IMG/VR virus record: IMGVR_UViG_3300021138_000064
Location: 1-40,994 of that record
Origin: a virus
Length of the DNA stretch: 40,994 nt
Reading direction: 5' to 3' (one strand)
How positions within the stretch are numbered: position 1 is the first letter of the stretch; the number at the start of each line of letters is the position of its first letter. This document shows, piece after piece, positions 15,109-21,990 of this stretch. Both the position numbers and the translations under genes were made by a program. The notes below the pieces were generated by a model, which searched no databases, was not told the origin of the DNA, and saw nothing but the letters and a program-made list of their open reading frames with translations.

Positions 15109-15239
15109 CACTGACCGCAATGGAGCAACTCATCGCTGATTTAACACTTACGCTGGAGCGTATTATCGAAAAGGCGTGGATGATGGGATTTGTCGCTGGA
15201 CAAAACGAAGAGGTAGGCGCTAATGACCCTGCCATTTAA
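15105..15239 (+). CDS. 44-residue helical protein upstream of whiB
   Basis: The ATG overlaps the preceding TGA, and AAGGAG lies about six bases upstream, so translation is likely. The product (MTLTAMEQLIADLTLTLERI, then IEKAWMMGFVAGQNEE) is a single amphipathic helix followed by a short acidic tail. It overlaps the start of whiB by 17 bases in another frame, implying coupled expression. The function is unknown. Confidence 0.5.
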   Translation: MTLTAMEQLIADLTLTLERIIEKAWMMGFVAGQNEEVGANDPAI

Positions 15240-15660
15240 TCACGATACAGTAACACCCTGTATAACAACCGACCCTGAGCTATTCTTCCCAGAGCCAGAC
15301 AGAGGACAAAACTACGAACTCATCGAGCAATCAATTAAGGCATTAAAAATGTGTGCTAATTGTGATGTAAGACAGAAATGTTTAGATTATTCCATGCAAG
15401 TGATGGAAACTGTACAGTATGGAATCTATGGCGGAACCTTGCCATTAGAGCGCAAAATAGCAGCGGGCTATTATGTCAATCCTGAACGAACCAAGTGGGA
15501 AAATAATATTCGCAGACAAGCTATACGCGAGGGTATTCCCACCCCATATATTGAACCATTAAAGGAGAAGCCCAAGCCATGTATCGATATACAAAACAAG
15601 TTAAAGGTATACAACGAACGGCACGAAATAACAGAAGATTACTTGCCACAGGAGTTTTAA
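15223..15660 (+). CDS. whiB: WhiB-family iron-sulfur transcription factor (145 aa)
   Basis: C13, C44, C47 and C53 give the WhiB pattern of an isolated Cys followed by C-x2-C-x5-C (MCANCDVRQKC), which binds a 4Fe-4S cluster. Residues about 65-70 contain YGIYGGT, the G-[VI]-[WY]-G-G turn that contacts sigma region 4. A basic C-terminal tail (about residues 85-145, RRQAIREGIPTP and EKPKP) may touch DNA. WhiB proteins are confined to Actinobacteria and their phages, so this gene sets the host phylum. Phage versions can interfere with host WhiB regulation. The 3' end overlaps the next gene by 82 bases. Confidence 0.93.
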   Translation: MTLPFNHDTVTPCITTDPELFFPEPDRGQNYELIEQSIKALKMCANCDVRQKCLDYSMQVMETVQYGIYGGTLPLERKIAAGYYVNPERTKWENNIRRQAIREGIPTPYIEPLKEKPKPCIDIQNKLKVYNERHEITEDYLPQEF

Positions 15661-16058
15661 CAATCGTTGCCCTCAACCTCTTCTCTCCCGTTGAATCGGT
15701 GAGGGAGGAGGTTGTGGTTCATCAAACCAACACTCTAGTGAAGGAATTTGTTCAGTCATCGATTAAGACATATGCGCAAGCACTTTACGGCAAAGACGAC
15801 ATCGAATTTGAATGTCTTAATTTACTATGGACAATTGAGAGTCACTGGAATTACAAGGCGATAGGCGTTAAAACCACGCAAGGTAAAGCCTATGGTATAG
15901 CCCAGGCTCTCCCTGCTGACAAGATGGCAGTAGTCGGCAACAACTACAAAACAAACCCTTACACGCAGATTAAGTGGGGATTGAAATACATAAAATCACG
16001 GTACAATAATGACGCGTGTTCGGCATTAAGACATGAATTTAGATATGGATGGTACTAA
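15579..16058 (+). CDS. Membrane-anchored lytic transglycosylase-like protein (159 aa)
   Basis: Residues 21-37 (LLATGVLTIVALNLFSP) form a membrane anchor or signal peptide after a basic N-terminus. The soluble part resembles the SLT/lysozyme-like fold: TIESHW with candidate catalytic Glu87, GIAQALP at 106-112 in place of the usual GLMQ, and NPYTQIKWGLKYIKSRY as the closing helix. Such enzymes cleave peptidoglycan glycan strands. Its place in the regulatory region rather than the lysis cassette is unusual; it could open the wall locally or belong to a resuscitation- or exclusion-like function. It overlaps whiB by 82 bases and the next gene by one base. Confidence 0.75.
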   Translation: MYRYTKQVKGIQRTARNNRRLLATGVLTIVALNLFSPVESVREEVVVHQTNTLVKEFVQSSIKTYAQALYGKDDIEFECLNLLWTIESHWNYKAIGVKTTQGKAYGIAQALPADKMAVVGNNYKTNPYTQIKWGLKYIKSRYNNDACSALRHEFRYGWY

Positions 16059-16834
16059 TGAACACAGAACCGATAGTATTCGTGGCTATCTTAGCCAAGC
16101 AGAAGGAATCTATGCTACCGAGCTGGCTAGATAGCCTATCCAAGTGGGATTACCCCAAAGACCGTATCATTTTGTACGTTAGAAGCAACAATAATACGGA
16201 CAAAACGGTACAAATTCTCCAAGATTGGGTCAAGGATAACGCCAAATGGTACCGCCATGTGGTGGAAGATTACTCTGACTTAAGCGACAACTTAGAGCAG
16301 TACGGAGTACATGAGTGGAACGCTACACGCTTCAAGGCGCTAGGAAAGATACGGGAACGCAGTGTGGAGCTTGCATGGCAAGCAGACGCAGATTTTTATT
16401 TTGTTGTCGATGTTGATAACTTTATTAAACCTGACACACTCAGTAAGTTAGTCCCGTTGAATCTGCCTGTGGTCGCACCGTTCCTCAAGTGTGTGGATGT
16501 GGAGCAACCTGCATATTCCAACCTGCACCTCTTAGCCAATGTCAATGGGTATTACCTTGACGATATGCGTTATTACCAAGTCATACGCCAAGAGATTACA
16601 GGCTTAATCATCTCCGATGTGGTCCACTGTACTTACTTAATACACAAAAATTATTTTGAATACATTAGATATGTCGATGGCAGTGAAGACTATGAGTATG
16701 TCATTTTCTCGCGTACCTTGCGCCAATTAGGTATCCCTCAGTATTTTGACAATCGAGAAGTTTACGGGTATCTTTCCCTACGAGAACGAGTTAATGAACT
16801 CAATGAAGCTATGAAAGGATTAAACAATGCTTAA
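16058..16834 (+). CDS. Glycosyltransferase resembling the N-terminal domain of procollagen galactosyltransferases (258 aa)
   Basis: The first strand IVFVAILAKQKE, the SNNNTDKTVQIL segment and VVDVDNF (a DxD that would hold metal and nucleotide sugar) define a GT-A fold. Beyond the general fold, the series DxDN, then VVAPFL, then AYSN, GYY, VHCTYLI and a late EYGYL-like block follows, in order and spacing as I remember them, the N-terminal domain of animal COLGALT proteins and related viral enzymes. The start at 16058 is chosen for its TAATG junction; an ATG at 16049 is in frame. Substrate is not shown. The phage also encodes a collagen-like fibre, which makes a virion target attractive. Confidence 0.8.
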   Translation: MNTEPIVFVAILAKQKESMLPSWLDSLSKWDYPKDRIILYVRSNNNTDKTVQILQDWVKDNAKWYRHVVEDYSDLSDNLEQYGVHEWNATRFKALGKIRERSVELAWQADADFYFVVDVDNFIKPDTLSKLVPLNLPVVAPFLKCVDVEQPAYSNLHLLANVNGYYLDDMRYYQVIRQEITGLIISDVVHCTYLIHKNYFEYIRYVDGSEDYEYVIFSRTLRQLGIPQYFDNREVYGYLSLRERVNELNEAMKGLNNA

Positions 16835-17072
16835 ACTAACCGATACATTTTCCGATATGCCAATAGCACCAACGCACCAGATACATTTTTACACCCCAGA
16901 ACATGTATATGAAATTGCTTGTGGCGATAAAAATTGTTTTGTAAGACAGAATGTATCTGAAGATGACCTCAAGAAAATTGTGGAACTCTTTAACAAAAGC
17001 GACGATAAATTCGGATATGTGGAAGGGTCTTTCGCATTTGATTGCGAGGGAGTCTATTTCGTACACGCATAA
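16827..17072 (+). CDS. Small protein of unknown function (81 aa)
   Basis: The protein starts MLKLTDTFSDMPIAPTHQIH and seems to be a mixed alpha/beta domain with regular alternation (VYEIACGDKNCFVRQ, KKIVELFNKSDDKFGYV). No motif I recognise. It overlaps the glycosyltransferase by eight bases and shares one base with the next start, so it belongs to the same operon. The preceding AAAGGATT is a fair ribosome site. Confidence 0.6.
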   Translation: MLKLTDTFSDMPIAPTHQIHFYTPEHVYEIACGDKNCFVRQNVSEDDLKKIVELFNKSDDKFGYVEGSFAFDCEGVYFVHA

Positions 17073-17380
17073 TGGCAGCTAAACCAACAGAAGTACGCCG
17101 ATTAGTCGAGGTACTCAACGCAGATTACGACAGTGCAGAGGATTGTGCTAAAGCAGTATTCAAGTTAGTCGAAGAGATGTTGTGGAATCGTGAGCATTAT
17201 GTTACGATTGCATTGCACTCAGATAAAGATAACAACCAGTTATGGCAAGCCATTGGTCCATATCCAACACGCAATAAAGCTTTTGAAGATTGCGCCAAAC
17301 GATTTATGAGTCCTGGTGGTAGTATTAAATCAGTAGGGAGCATTGCGTTGCTACGCAACCCCAGTCAAGTGTCTGTCTAA
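17072..17380 (+). CDS. Small helical protein, last gene of the plus-strand region (102 aa)
   Basis: The chosen start MAAKPTEVRRLVEVLNADYD uses the TAATG junction with the gene before; a longer frame from 17042 lies entirely over that gene and is less likely. The N-terminal half is helical with many charged residues (DCAKAVFKLVEEMLWNREH), followed by a beta-like segment YVTIALHSD and a Gly-rich C-terminus. No recognised family. A strong terminator follows about 20 bases after the stop. Confidence 0.65.
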   Translation: MAAKPTEVRRLVEVLNADYDSAEDCAKAVFKLVEEMLWNREHYVTIALHSDKDNNQLWQAIGPYPTRNKAFEDCAKRFMSPGGSIKSVGSIALLRNPSQVSV

Positions 17381-17401
17381 CCTATCCATGACAGCAAACG
17401 A

Positions 17402-17434
17402 AAGACCCACAGGCTTCTCTCTCCTGTGGGTCTT
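17402..17434. terminator. Bidirectional factor-independent terminator
   Basis: A perfect 12-bp stem (17402-17413 with 17423-17434, AAGACCCACAGG and its complement) encloses a 9-base loop. TTTTGCT follows on the plus strand and TTTCGTTTG on the minus strand. It lies between convergent genes ending at 17380 and 17461 and so can stop transcription from both sides. Confidence 0.88.
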
Positions 17435-17460
17435 TTGCTATTAGCTTTCCCTTGCTAACT

Positions 17461-17631
17461 CTAACCGCCTGTGGAATAGAATCCTCTTCCGTTGAACTTA
17501 ATCAACGGCGAATCCCATTTGCGTTGCATGGTCATACCGCAACACAACGGAAGGGGAGAGTCATCATCCATAGAGCGAGACAATTCTTGAGTCCCGTTAC
17601 ATATCAAACAACGTACATCATACGTCGGCAT
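17461..17631 (-). CDS. FmdB-like zinc-ribbon protein (56 aa)
   Basis: The N-terminus MPTYDVRCLICNGTQELSRS, a later LCCGMTMQRKW and the ending FNGRGFYSTGG match FmdB-family zinc ribbons, whose hallmarks are MPTYxYxCxxC, a second Cys pair and a GxGFYxT ending. The family is small and poorly characterised and is widespread in Actinobacteria. I start at the ATG at 17631 because the family begins there; the open frame extends to 17661. It overlaps the end of the sigma factor gene by 14 bases. It is the last gene before the terminator. Confidence 0.75.
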   Translation of the reverse strand: MPTYDVRCLICNGTQELSRSMDDDSPLPLCCGMTMQRKWDSPLIKFNGRGFYSTGG

Positions 17632-18250
17632 TACTCTTCCTCTCATACGGATTAGGTCCACCTAAATTATTTTCTAATCGCTTAATAGCACCATCCACCT
17701 TACGATGTGCAGTGGTATCAGACACCTGAAGCTCTTGTGCCAGTTCTTTGAATGACAATTGGTCATAGTATTTAAGTCTTAAGACCTGTCTGTCAGCCTC
17801 GCTAAGAGCGAGTAAACCTCGTCGTATATCAATCAATTGAACAACATAGTTACCGCCTTCAGCGGGGTTACCACCGCCTGATACGCGGGGTTTGCTGGTG
17901 TCTTGTGTACCGACAACATCAGTCCAAACAAAGGGTAACAACTCAGCCAAGGTTGCTGGTGCATAGAACTGTTCATCTCGTAACTCATAGCCCAATTTTT
18001 GAGCTTTGATTTTGCGACAGTACTTATCCGCATGGCGTACCAATGTTTTGCCCAACATCTTTTCACCAATCTTGTATTCTGGTGCGTCGGGTTCGTGGTC
18101 AAGCCATTCCTGTACTTTATCTGTGCGTCTTAAGACCCAAATCATTAACTCTTGTACAACATCAGCCTGGTCAAAATATGTATGATAGCGACGATGTACT
18201 TTTCTCGCAGAGATAACCGCGATGTCTTGTGCTCTTTCAAGCCATGTCAT
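17618..18250 (-). CDS. RNA polymerase sigma factor, ECF/SigF-like size (210 aa)
   Basis: The C-terminal segment ALSEADRQVLRLKYYDQLSF, followed by KELAQELQVSDTTAHRKVDGAIKRL, is a typical sigma-70 region 4 helix-turn-helix at about residues 148-193. The N-terminal ~90 residues (ADVVQELMIWVLRR) fit region 2. The middle, with a Gly/Pro-rich linker (SGGGNPAEGG), is less typical. It probably directs host RNA polymerase to phage promoters. The promoter-palindrome modules at 13401, 13865 and 14401 are possible targets. It sits between the metallophosphoesterase and the zinc-ribbon gene at the distal end of the replication operon. Confidence 0.85.
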   Translation of the reverse strand: MTWLERAQDIAVISARKVHRRYHTYFDQADVVQELMIWVLRRTDKVQEWLDHEPDAPEYKIGEKMLGKTLVRHADKYCRKIKAQKLGYELRDEQFYAPATLAELLPFVWTDVVGTQDTSKPRVSGGGNPAEGGNYVVQLIDIRRGLLALSEADRQVLRLKYYDQLSFKELAQELQVSDTTAHRKVDGAIKRLENNLGGPNPYERKSNADV

Positions 18251-18988
18251 TTACCAGCTCCACAACTTCCCCTCAACCGCAAAGGAACGATTGACAATAG
18301 GGATAAGACTAGGAATCACTGTTTTACCATCAACATACAAAATGGCGAAGCCTTGTTGCCATGTGAATAGACCCGCCTTGATATAGCGTGCGTGTTTGAG
18401 GTTCATCAAGTGACCGACCTCTAATCCCCAGACTGTCTTGCCTTTGCCATCCCATGACTGTGTCCAATGGGTTAATCCCATTCGGTGTGTGTGTCCACAG
18501 ACAACACTGACACCTGCCCGTTTTGCAAGTCCGAGAGCAGTAGCTCCAGCTGTTGGTTGAACGTTTCCTTCGTCGCCGTGGACGAGAATCCAGTTGGGAG
18601 CCAACTCATACGGTCTGTGATGATATTCAATTCCAAGGTCGTCAAGCCGTAGGAACTTTTCAATTTCAAGTTCAGGTAAACCAAGAAACCCTGGCGCTTT
18701 TGCTTTGATTTTATTGTACAATCTGTCACTGTGATTCGACCGACTAATATGTCTGATATTAAGCGATTCAAGTAAACGCACAGTTGTGTCTCGGTGCTTC
18801 CCAATGTCATATTTCCATTCGCCGCCGAAGCCTTCTTCCCATCTACTGATTTGCGGAAAATCGATTTCATCTCCAACGCTCACCACCTCATCTGGTTTGT
18901 ATGCTTTAATAAACTTAGCAAGTGTGTCGGTTGCACCGACGTCATGGTATGGGGATTGAAGGTCACTGATAACAACAATTCTTTTCAT
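18251..18988 (-). CDS. Calcineurin-like metallophosphoesterase (245 aa)
   Basis: The five metal-binding blocks are present in order: ISDLQSP (D9), SVGDEID (D40), SNHSD (N85 and H86), VHGDE (137-140) and CGHTHRM (165-170). The family hydrolyses phosphodiesters or phosphomonoesters with two metal ions. Phage members are variously proposed to process nucleotides, nucleic acids or signalling molecules; the substrate here is unknown. It abuts the sigma factor gene without a gap and overlaps the upstream gene by four bases (ATGA). Confidence 0.9.
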   Translation of the reverse strand: MKRIVVISDLQSPYHDVGATDTLAKFIKAYKPDEVVSVGDEIDFPQISRWEEGFGGEWKYDIGKHRDTTVRLLESLNIRHISRSNHSDRLYNKIKAKAPGFLGLPELEIEKFLRLDDLGIEYHHRPYELAPNWILVHGDEGNVQPTAGATALGLAKRAGVSVVCGHTHRMGLTHWTQSWDGKGKTVWGLEVGHLMNLKHARYIKAGLFTWQQGFAILYVDGKTVIPSLIPIVNRSFAVEGKLWSW

Positions 18989-19269
18989 TCGCTAGGCCAG
19001 TTCCCATCTAACACCATCATGGCAATGGCGCTGTAATTCAAAAGGTCAAGAAATGAATCACGCAATGACTCATGTTCTGGTGTAGCTCCGCTGTCAATCA
19101 AGTTATTGATACGAGCCATTTTGTCCCACATGCGCACACGCAAGCCATTAAGTGGTCCACCAGGAGATTGTGCAATGTTTTTAGGGCCGTAATCATTGTG
19201 TTTGCTGATGAGGATATTGCCAGCATTGTCAAAGATTGCCCACATATCATCGGTAAATTTATTCTTCAT
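18985..19269 (-). CDS. DUF1599-like (nucleotide modification associated) protein (94 aa)
   Basis: The core SKHNDYGPKNI, then GLRVRMWDKMARINNL and ESLRDSFLDLLNYSAI matches the small alpha-helical family annotated as DUF1599 / nucleotide modification associated domain, distantly related to MazG-type pyrophosphohydrolase folds. In phages it often lies near nucleotide and DNA modification genes; here the neighbours are a metallophosphoesterase and, further upstream, a cytosine methyltransferase. Enzyme activity is not established from the sequence. Overlaps both neighbours by a few bases. Confidence 0.75.
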   Translation of the reverse strand: MKNKFTDDMWAIFDNAGNILISKHNDYGPKNIAQSPGGPLNGLRVRMWDKMARINNLIDSGATPEHESLRDSFLDLLNYSAIAMMVLDGNWPSE

Positions 19270-19453
19270 CTGGAAATACTCCCTCGTAATAATACGATTT
19301 ATCGCTATAGTTTAACACATACTTGTGTATTAAGTTACCATCAGGATGTTTCTCACGCAGGATAATTTCATCCAATGCCCATAACATTTCAGGAACGACA
19401 GCTCCATCTTTAGGTCCGTACATGAATGTAGGATTAGCTGGTGGCACGAACAC
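19259..19453 (-). CDS. Small hypothetical protein (64 aa)
   Basis: The frame starts MFVPPANPTFMYGPKDGAVV and has a mixed, soluble composition with a helical centre (LWALDEIILREKH) and a Tyr-rich C-terminus (YSDKSYYYEGVF). It overlaps the genes on both sides (11 and 20 bases), as do most genes of this operon, and so is probably translated. Small proteins with PPANPTFMYGP-like openings are familiar from actinobacterial phages, but their role is unknown. Confidence 0.6.
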   Translation of the reverse strand: MFVPPANPTFMYGPKDGAVVPEMLWALDEIILREKHPDGNLIHKYVLNYSDKSYYYEGVFPDEE

Positions 19454-19826
19454 TCACCGCCTTAATAATGTCATCTACCGTAATAAGAAATCCCATGGTG
19501 GGATTGGGTTTTGTATTCATTTTTATATCTTTACCAAACCATCTAACCGCAGCGTCTAAATCTTCTTTTTGAACTAACAAAACCATAGACTGTAATACAA
19601 ATGCCCAGTAGTCTGCCTTAGTAACAGAAAGACCAGACCATTCATAAGCTTCACTACGCGTAGACCAGCATGCTGTTTCAATGTATAGGTTACCTGTTCT
19701 TGCCCACTGACGGTCACGCTTGACCTCAATGGTCCTGCCATTTGTGAGCAACTCTTTTACTAGTTGTTCTCCCTTTTGCCCAAAGGATAAATCTAAATCG
19801 AAGTCGGAGAGTTCACTCATCGTCAT
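19434..19826 (-). CDS. PD-(D/E)xK-like nuclease domain protein (130 aa)
   Basis: DLSFGQKGEQLVKELL followed by RTIEVKRDRQW gives the expected order for a PD-(D/E)xK fold: an early Glu on a helix, an Asp, and the E-x-K pair (TIEVKRD at about residues 32-38). TGNLYIETACWS continues the core strand. The likely role is DNA cleavage in recombination, repair or host DNA breakdown. The start at 19826 overlaps the upstream stop; MSELSD two codons downstream is equally possible. It lies next to the HExxH peptidase in the replication operon. Confidence 0.65.
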   Translation of the reverse strand: MTMSELSDFDLDLSFGQKGEQLVKELLTNGRTIEVKRDRQWARTGNLYIETACWSTRSEAYEWSGLSVTKADYWAFVLQSMVLLVQKEDLDAAVRWFGKDIKMNTKPNPTMGFLITVDDIIKAVSVRATS

Positions 19827-20136
19827 CCTCTATCTCTTGTAATATGTATTGAGCAATTGCAGGGTTCTTGTGCAACATATCAAGAAAATGCCAACCCACA
19901 ATGTCGCATACCTCTTCAAGGTCGAAGCGTTTACGAGTTGAGAATGGTGTCTCAAAGATAACAGCATGAGTCAATTCATGTACTAAGACACGAATTAATT
20001 TATCTTCTGATATATCTTTACGCAAATTAATGATATTGGTTTGAGAGTCCGTCTCGCCAAAAGCTTCAGGGTTGTCTAGTTCGTATTTAATACGGTACTT
20101 AATACCTGAAATTTTTACGCTGACAGGACGCTTCAT
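19813..20136 (-). CDS. HExxH zinc metallopeptidase-like protein (107 aa)
   Basis: Residues 53-57 are HELTH in the context RVLVHELTHAVIFETPF, followed by a downstream acidic helix (LEEVCDIVG) that can supply a third ligand. The N-terminus (VSVKISGIKYRIKY) looks like a beta hairpin. This is the layout of small ImmA/IrrE- or SprT-like peptidases common in phages and mobile elements, which often cleave regulators. It is distinct from the larger SprT-like protein at 12779. It overlaps the methyltransferase start by four bases. Confidence 0.75.
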   Translation of the reverse strand: MKRPVSVKISGIKYRIKYELDNPEAFGETDSQTNIINLRKDISEDKLIRVLVHELTHAVIFETPFSTRKRFDLEEVCDIVGWHFLDMLHKNPAIAQYILQEIEDDDE

Positions 20137-20792
20137 ATTGATGTTCCTTCAAAAAAATTAATAATTTGTTTGCCAATATGTTCGGTATAAATGGGAGGAA
20201 TTGCTTCCACTAATTCCCCCCAAATCATCCAATCAATCCCCATGACTTCACGAGCTTGTTGAATAGTTTTAGCAGTGTGACCACCGTTAGGTATTTCGTC
20301 TCTCATTGAACCATAAATTCCTACTGGCTTGCCTTGTTCTTTATGCCTACATTCCAAACCTATCAAAAGAAAACTGGATTCAAATTGTCTATGTCTTCGT
20401 ACTTTAAGACCAAAAGATGAACCGCAAAGAGTTAAAGGATTAATTAATGGAGCGCCAGGAACATTCTCGATAATATAATTAACACCAGAACGCATGATAC
20501 TTTCACGCGTCTGGGGAATTAAGTCTACTTTATCTGTCTTTTTTCCTTGAGCATTCCTTAAATGTTGTGTGATGCTATGAGTTTGGCATGGTGGCGAAGC
20601 TGCTATTACATCAAATGTTTTCAAGTAGTTAACATCTGCCATAATCTCAAGAGCATCGGCATGTATAAATTCAAATGGGTAGCGCTTTTGTTTTTTAATG
20701 TCAACACCTACAACATCAAAACCTGCTTTGTAATAGCCCATGCTTGCGCCCCCTGCTTTACAAAATAAATCAAGAAGTCTAGGTCTACTCAC
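20133..20792 (-). CDS. DNA cytosine-C5 methyltransferase (219 aa)
   Basis: Motif I is LDLFCKAGGAS (residues 7-17, binding S-adenosylmethionine), motif IV is ASPPCQ with catalytic C69, motif VI is IIENV (108-111) and motif VIII is VRRHRQFE. The protein is shorter than typical Dcm enzymes and has a reduced target-recognition region, a feature of phage C5 methylases. It may protect phage DNA from host restriction or mark it. No cognate restriction enzyme is evident, although two PD-(D/E)xK proteins lie nearby. It overlaps the primase stop by four bases. Confidence 0.92.
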   Translation of the reverse strand: MSRPRLLDLFCKAGGASMGYYKAGFDVVGVDIKKQKRYPFEFIHADALEIMADVNYLKTFDVIAASPPCQTHSITQHLRNAQGKKTDKVDLIPQTRESIMRSGVNYIIENVPGAPLINPLTLCGSSFGLKVRRHRQFESSFLLIGLECRHKEQGKPVGIYGSMRDEIPNGGHTAKTIQQAREVMGIDWMIWGELVEAIPPIYTEHIGKQIINFFEGTSI

Positions 20793-21430
20793 GCTGCCAA
20801 CCTTTCAGTAAACCAGTCAGTTCCATAAGTTAAATACATTTCATTGACATCGCTATTAGCGTCAAGGTGTACTACTTCTGCTCTGTCAAGGTCTTCTTTG
20901 ATTCTTTTAGCAAGTTCTTGGCCAGGGTTTCTTCCATCCTCTTTAACGTCGTTGTCAGCAAATATGAGAATACGGGAGTAAGATTCAAATAACTTCGGAA
21001 ACCAAGGCTTCCATTGAGACACCCCTGCAACTCCCACTGCAGGTATCCCAACAAGACCCGAAAGTACAATCGTGTCAATCTCGCCTTCGCAAATGGCAAT
21101 CGTGGAAGAGTCCTTATGCAAGTCAACAACATTAAATAGCCCAACCTTTTGACCCGTAGGCCAAAGATACTTCGGTGTTCCATTATCTAATCTCCTAAAC
21201 TTAAGACCGACTACTCCTGCTGGTGTACGGTAAGGAATAGATAACATCCCCACCGCTAATTCATGCCCACTACTAGGCTCCACGACGCTTCCAAGCTGGA
21301 ACATATCCGCCACCTCGGGAGTTATGCCTCGTCCCTGTAGGTAAGAGAGAGCCTGTGGTGTTATTGCGCTGGAGTATCTTTGCGCTGTTTCCGTGAGCGA
21401 TTTTCTCTGCTTCTCGTTTAGCGTTGACAA
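20789..21430 (-). CDS. Primase TOPRIM-domain protein (213 aa)
   Basis: ICEGEID (residues 113-119) and IFADND (156-161) are the conserved Glu and DxD of the TOPRIM fold that catalyses primer synthesis. Before this, residues 20-80 (AITPQALSYLQGRGITPE) form the usual N-terminal helper domain. The zinc-binding domain is encoded separately upstream (21273-21641), overlapping by 158 bases in the next frame. The start is a TTG at 21430; a stop lies two codons upstream in this frame. It works with the ATPase at 21987 in phage replication. Confidence 0.85.
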   Translation of the reverse strand: MSTLNEKQRKSLTETAQRYSSAITPQALSYLQGRGITPEVADMFQLGSVVEPSSGHELAVGMLSIPYRTPAGVVGLKFRRLDNGTPKYLWPTGQKVGLFNVVDLHKDSSTIAICEGEIDTIVLSGLVGIPAVGVAGVSQWKPWFPKLFESYSRILIFADNDVKEDGRNPGQELAKRIKEDLDRAEVVHLDANSDVNEMYLTYGTDWFTERLAA

Positions 21431-21641
21431 AATCTAATCCTTCCTTCTTGCCTACTAAGTCATATACATCACCCAGTAAGTTGCATACAAGACAATTGTA
21501 CGCTTGATTGTCTAAATTATAAGCTGCACTAGCGTGCGAATCGTCATGGATAATGCACTTACAAGGAACCCATCCATGACGATGAGAGATATTGATTCCA
21601 TAATGCTCAAGTATTGTGGCAAGGTCAGGTTTAGATACCAT
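21273..21641 (-). CDS. Primase zinc-binding domain protein (CHC2-like, 122 aa)
   Basis: C29-x2-H32 followed by C50-x2-C53 in the context CKCIIHDDSHASAAYN and YNCLVCNLLGDVYDLV is the CHC2 zinc-finger pattern of DnaG-type primases, which senses the template. After about residue 75 the sequence becomes low-complexity (LLPTGTRHNSRGGGYVPAWK) and overlaps the TOPRIM ORF. Normally both domains are in one chain. Here they may act as separate subunits or be joined by +1 frameshifting within the overlap. It overlaps the nuclease gene at 21631 by 11 bases. Confidence 0.82.
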   Translation of the reverse strand: MVSKPDLATILEHYGINISHRHGWVPCKCIIHDDSHASAAYNLDNQAYNCLVCNLLGDVYDLVGKKEGLDFVNAKREAEKIAHGNSAKILQRNNTTGSLLPTGTRHNSRGGGYVPAWKRRGA

Positions 21642-21990
21642 CCCGCACCACCCGTAACCATTGGTCTAAGTCTTGAATTACCCAGGATTGTTCTAGCCCT
21701 GCCATGCGTCGCTTGACGATAACATAAGCAGGTGGCACAGTATCTAACCCACGTGCCTTGGCGTAATTAGCTGCTTCGACACATGCTTCTCGCCAGAACT
21801 GTGGCAAATCCATCTTCACTGTTGCCTTAAGTTCAAAGACATAAGGCTGTCCAGCAACAATAGCAACTACGTCACCCTCGTCGTCTTTGCCAGCCAGCCT
21901 TAGCCTTTCAGCGGATACACCCTTTGAGCGTAACCACTTCAATATCCCTGTCTCAAACAGGGAACCCTTGCGTCGTGCATATGTACTCAC
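21631..21990 (-). CDS. Holliday-junction-resolvase-like PD-(D/E)xK nuclease (119 aa)
   Basis: RKGSLFETGILKWL supplies the early Glu helix, GKDDEGDVVA the Asp and PYVFELKAT the E-x-K catalytic pair at about residues 53-56. AERLRLAG and PAYVIVKRRM are typical flanking strands in actinophage resolvase-like proteins. The likely role is to resolve or trim branched DNA during replication or before packaging. It overlaps the ATPase gene by four bases and lies directly before the primase genes. Confidence 0.75.
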   Translation of the reverse strand: MSTYARRKGSLFETGILKWLRSKGVSAERLRLAGKDDEGDVVAIVAGQPYVFELKATVKMDLPQFWREACVEAANYAKARGLDTVPPAYVIVKRRMAGLEQSWVIQDLDQWLRVVRDGI

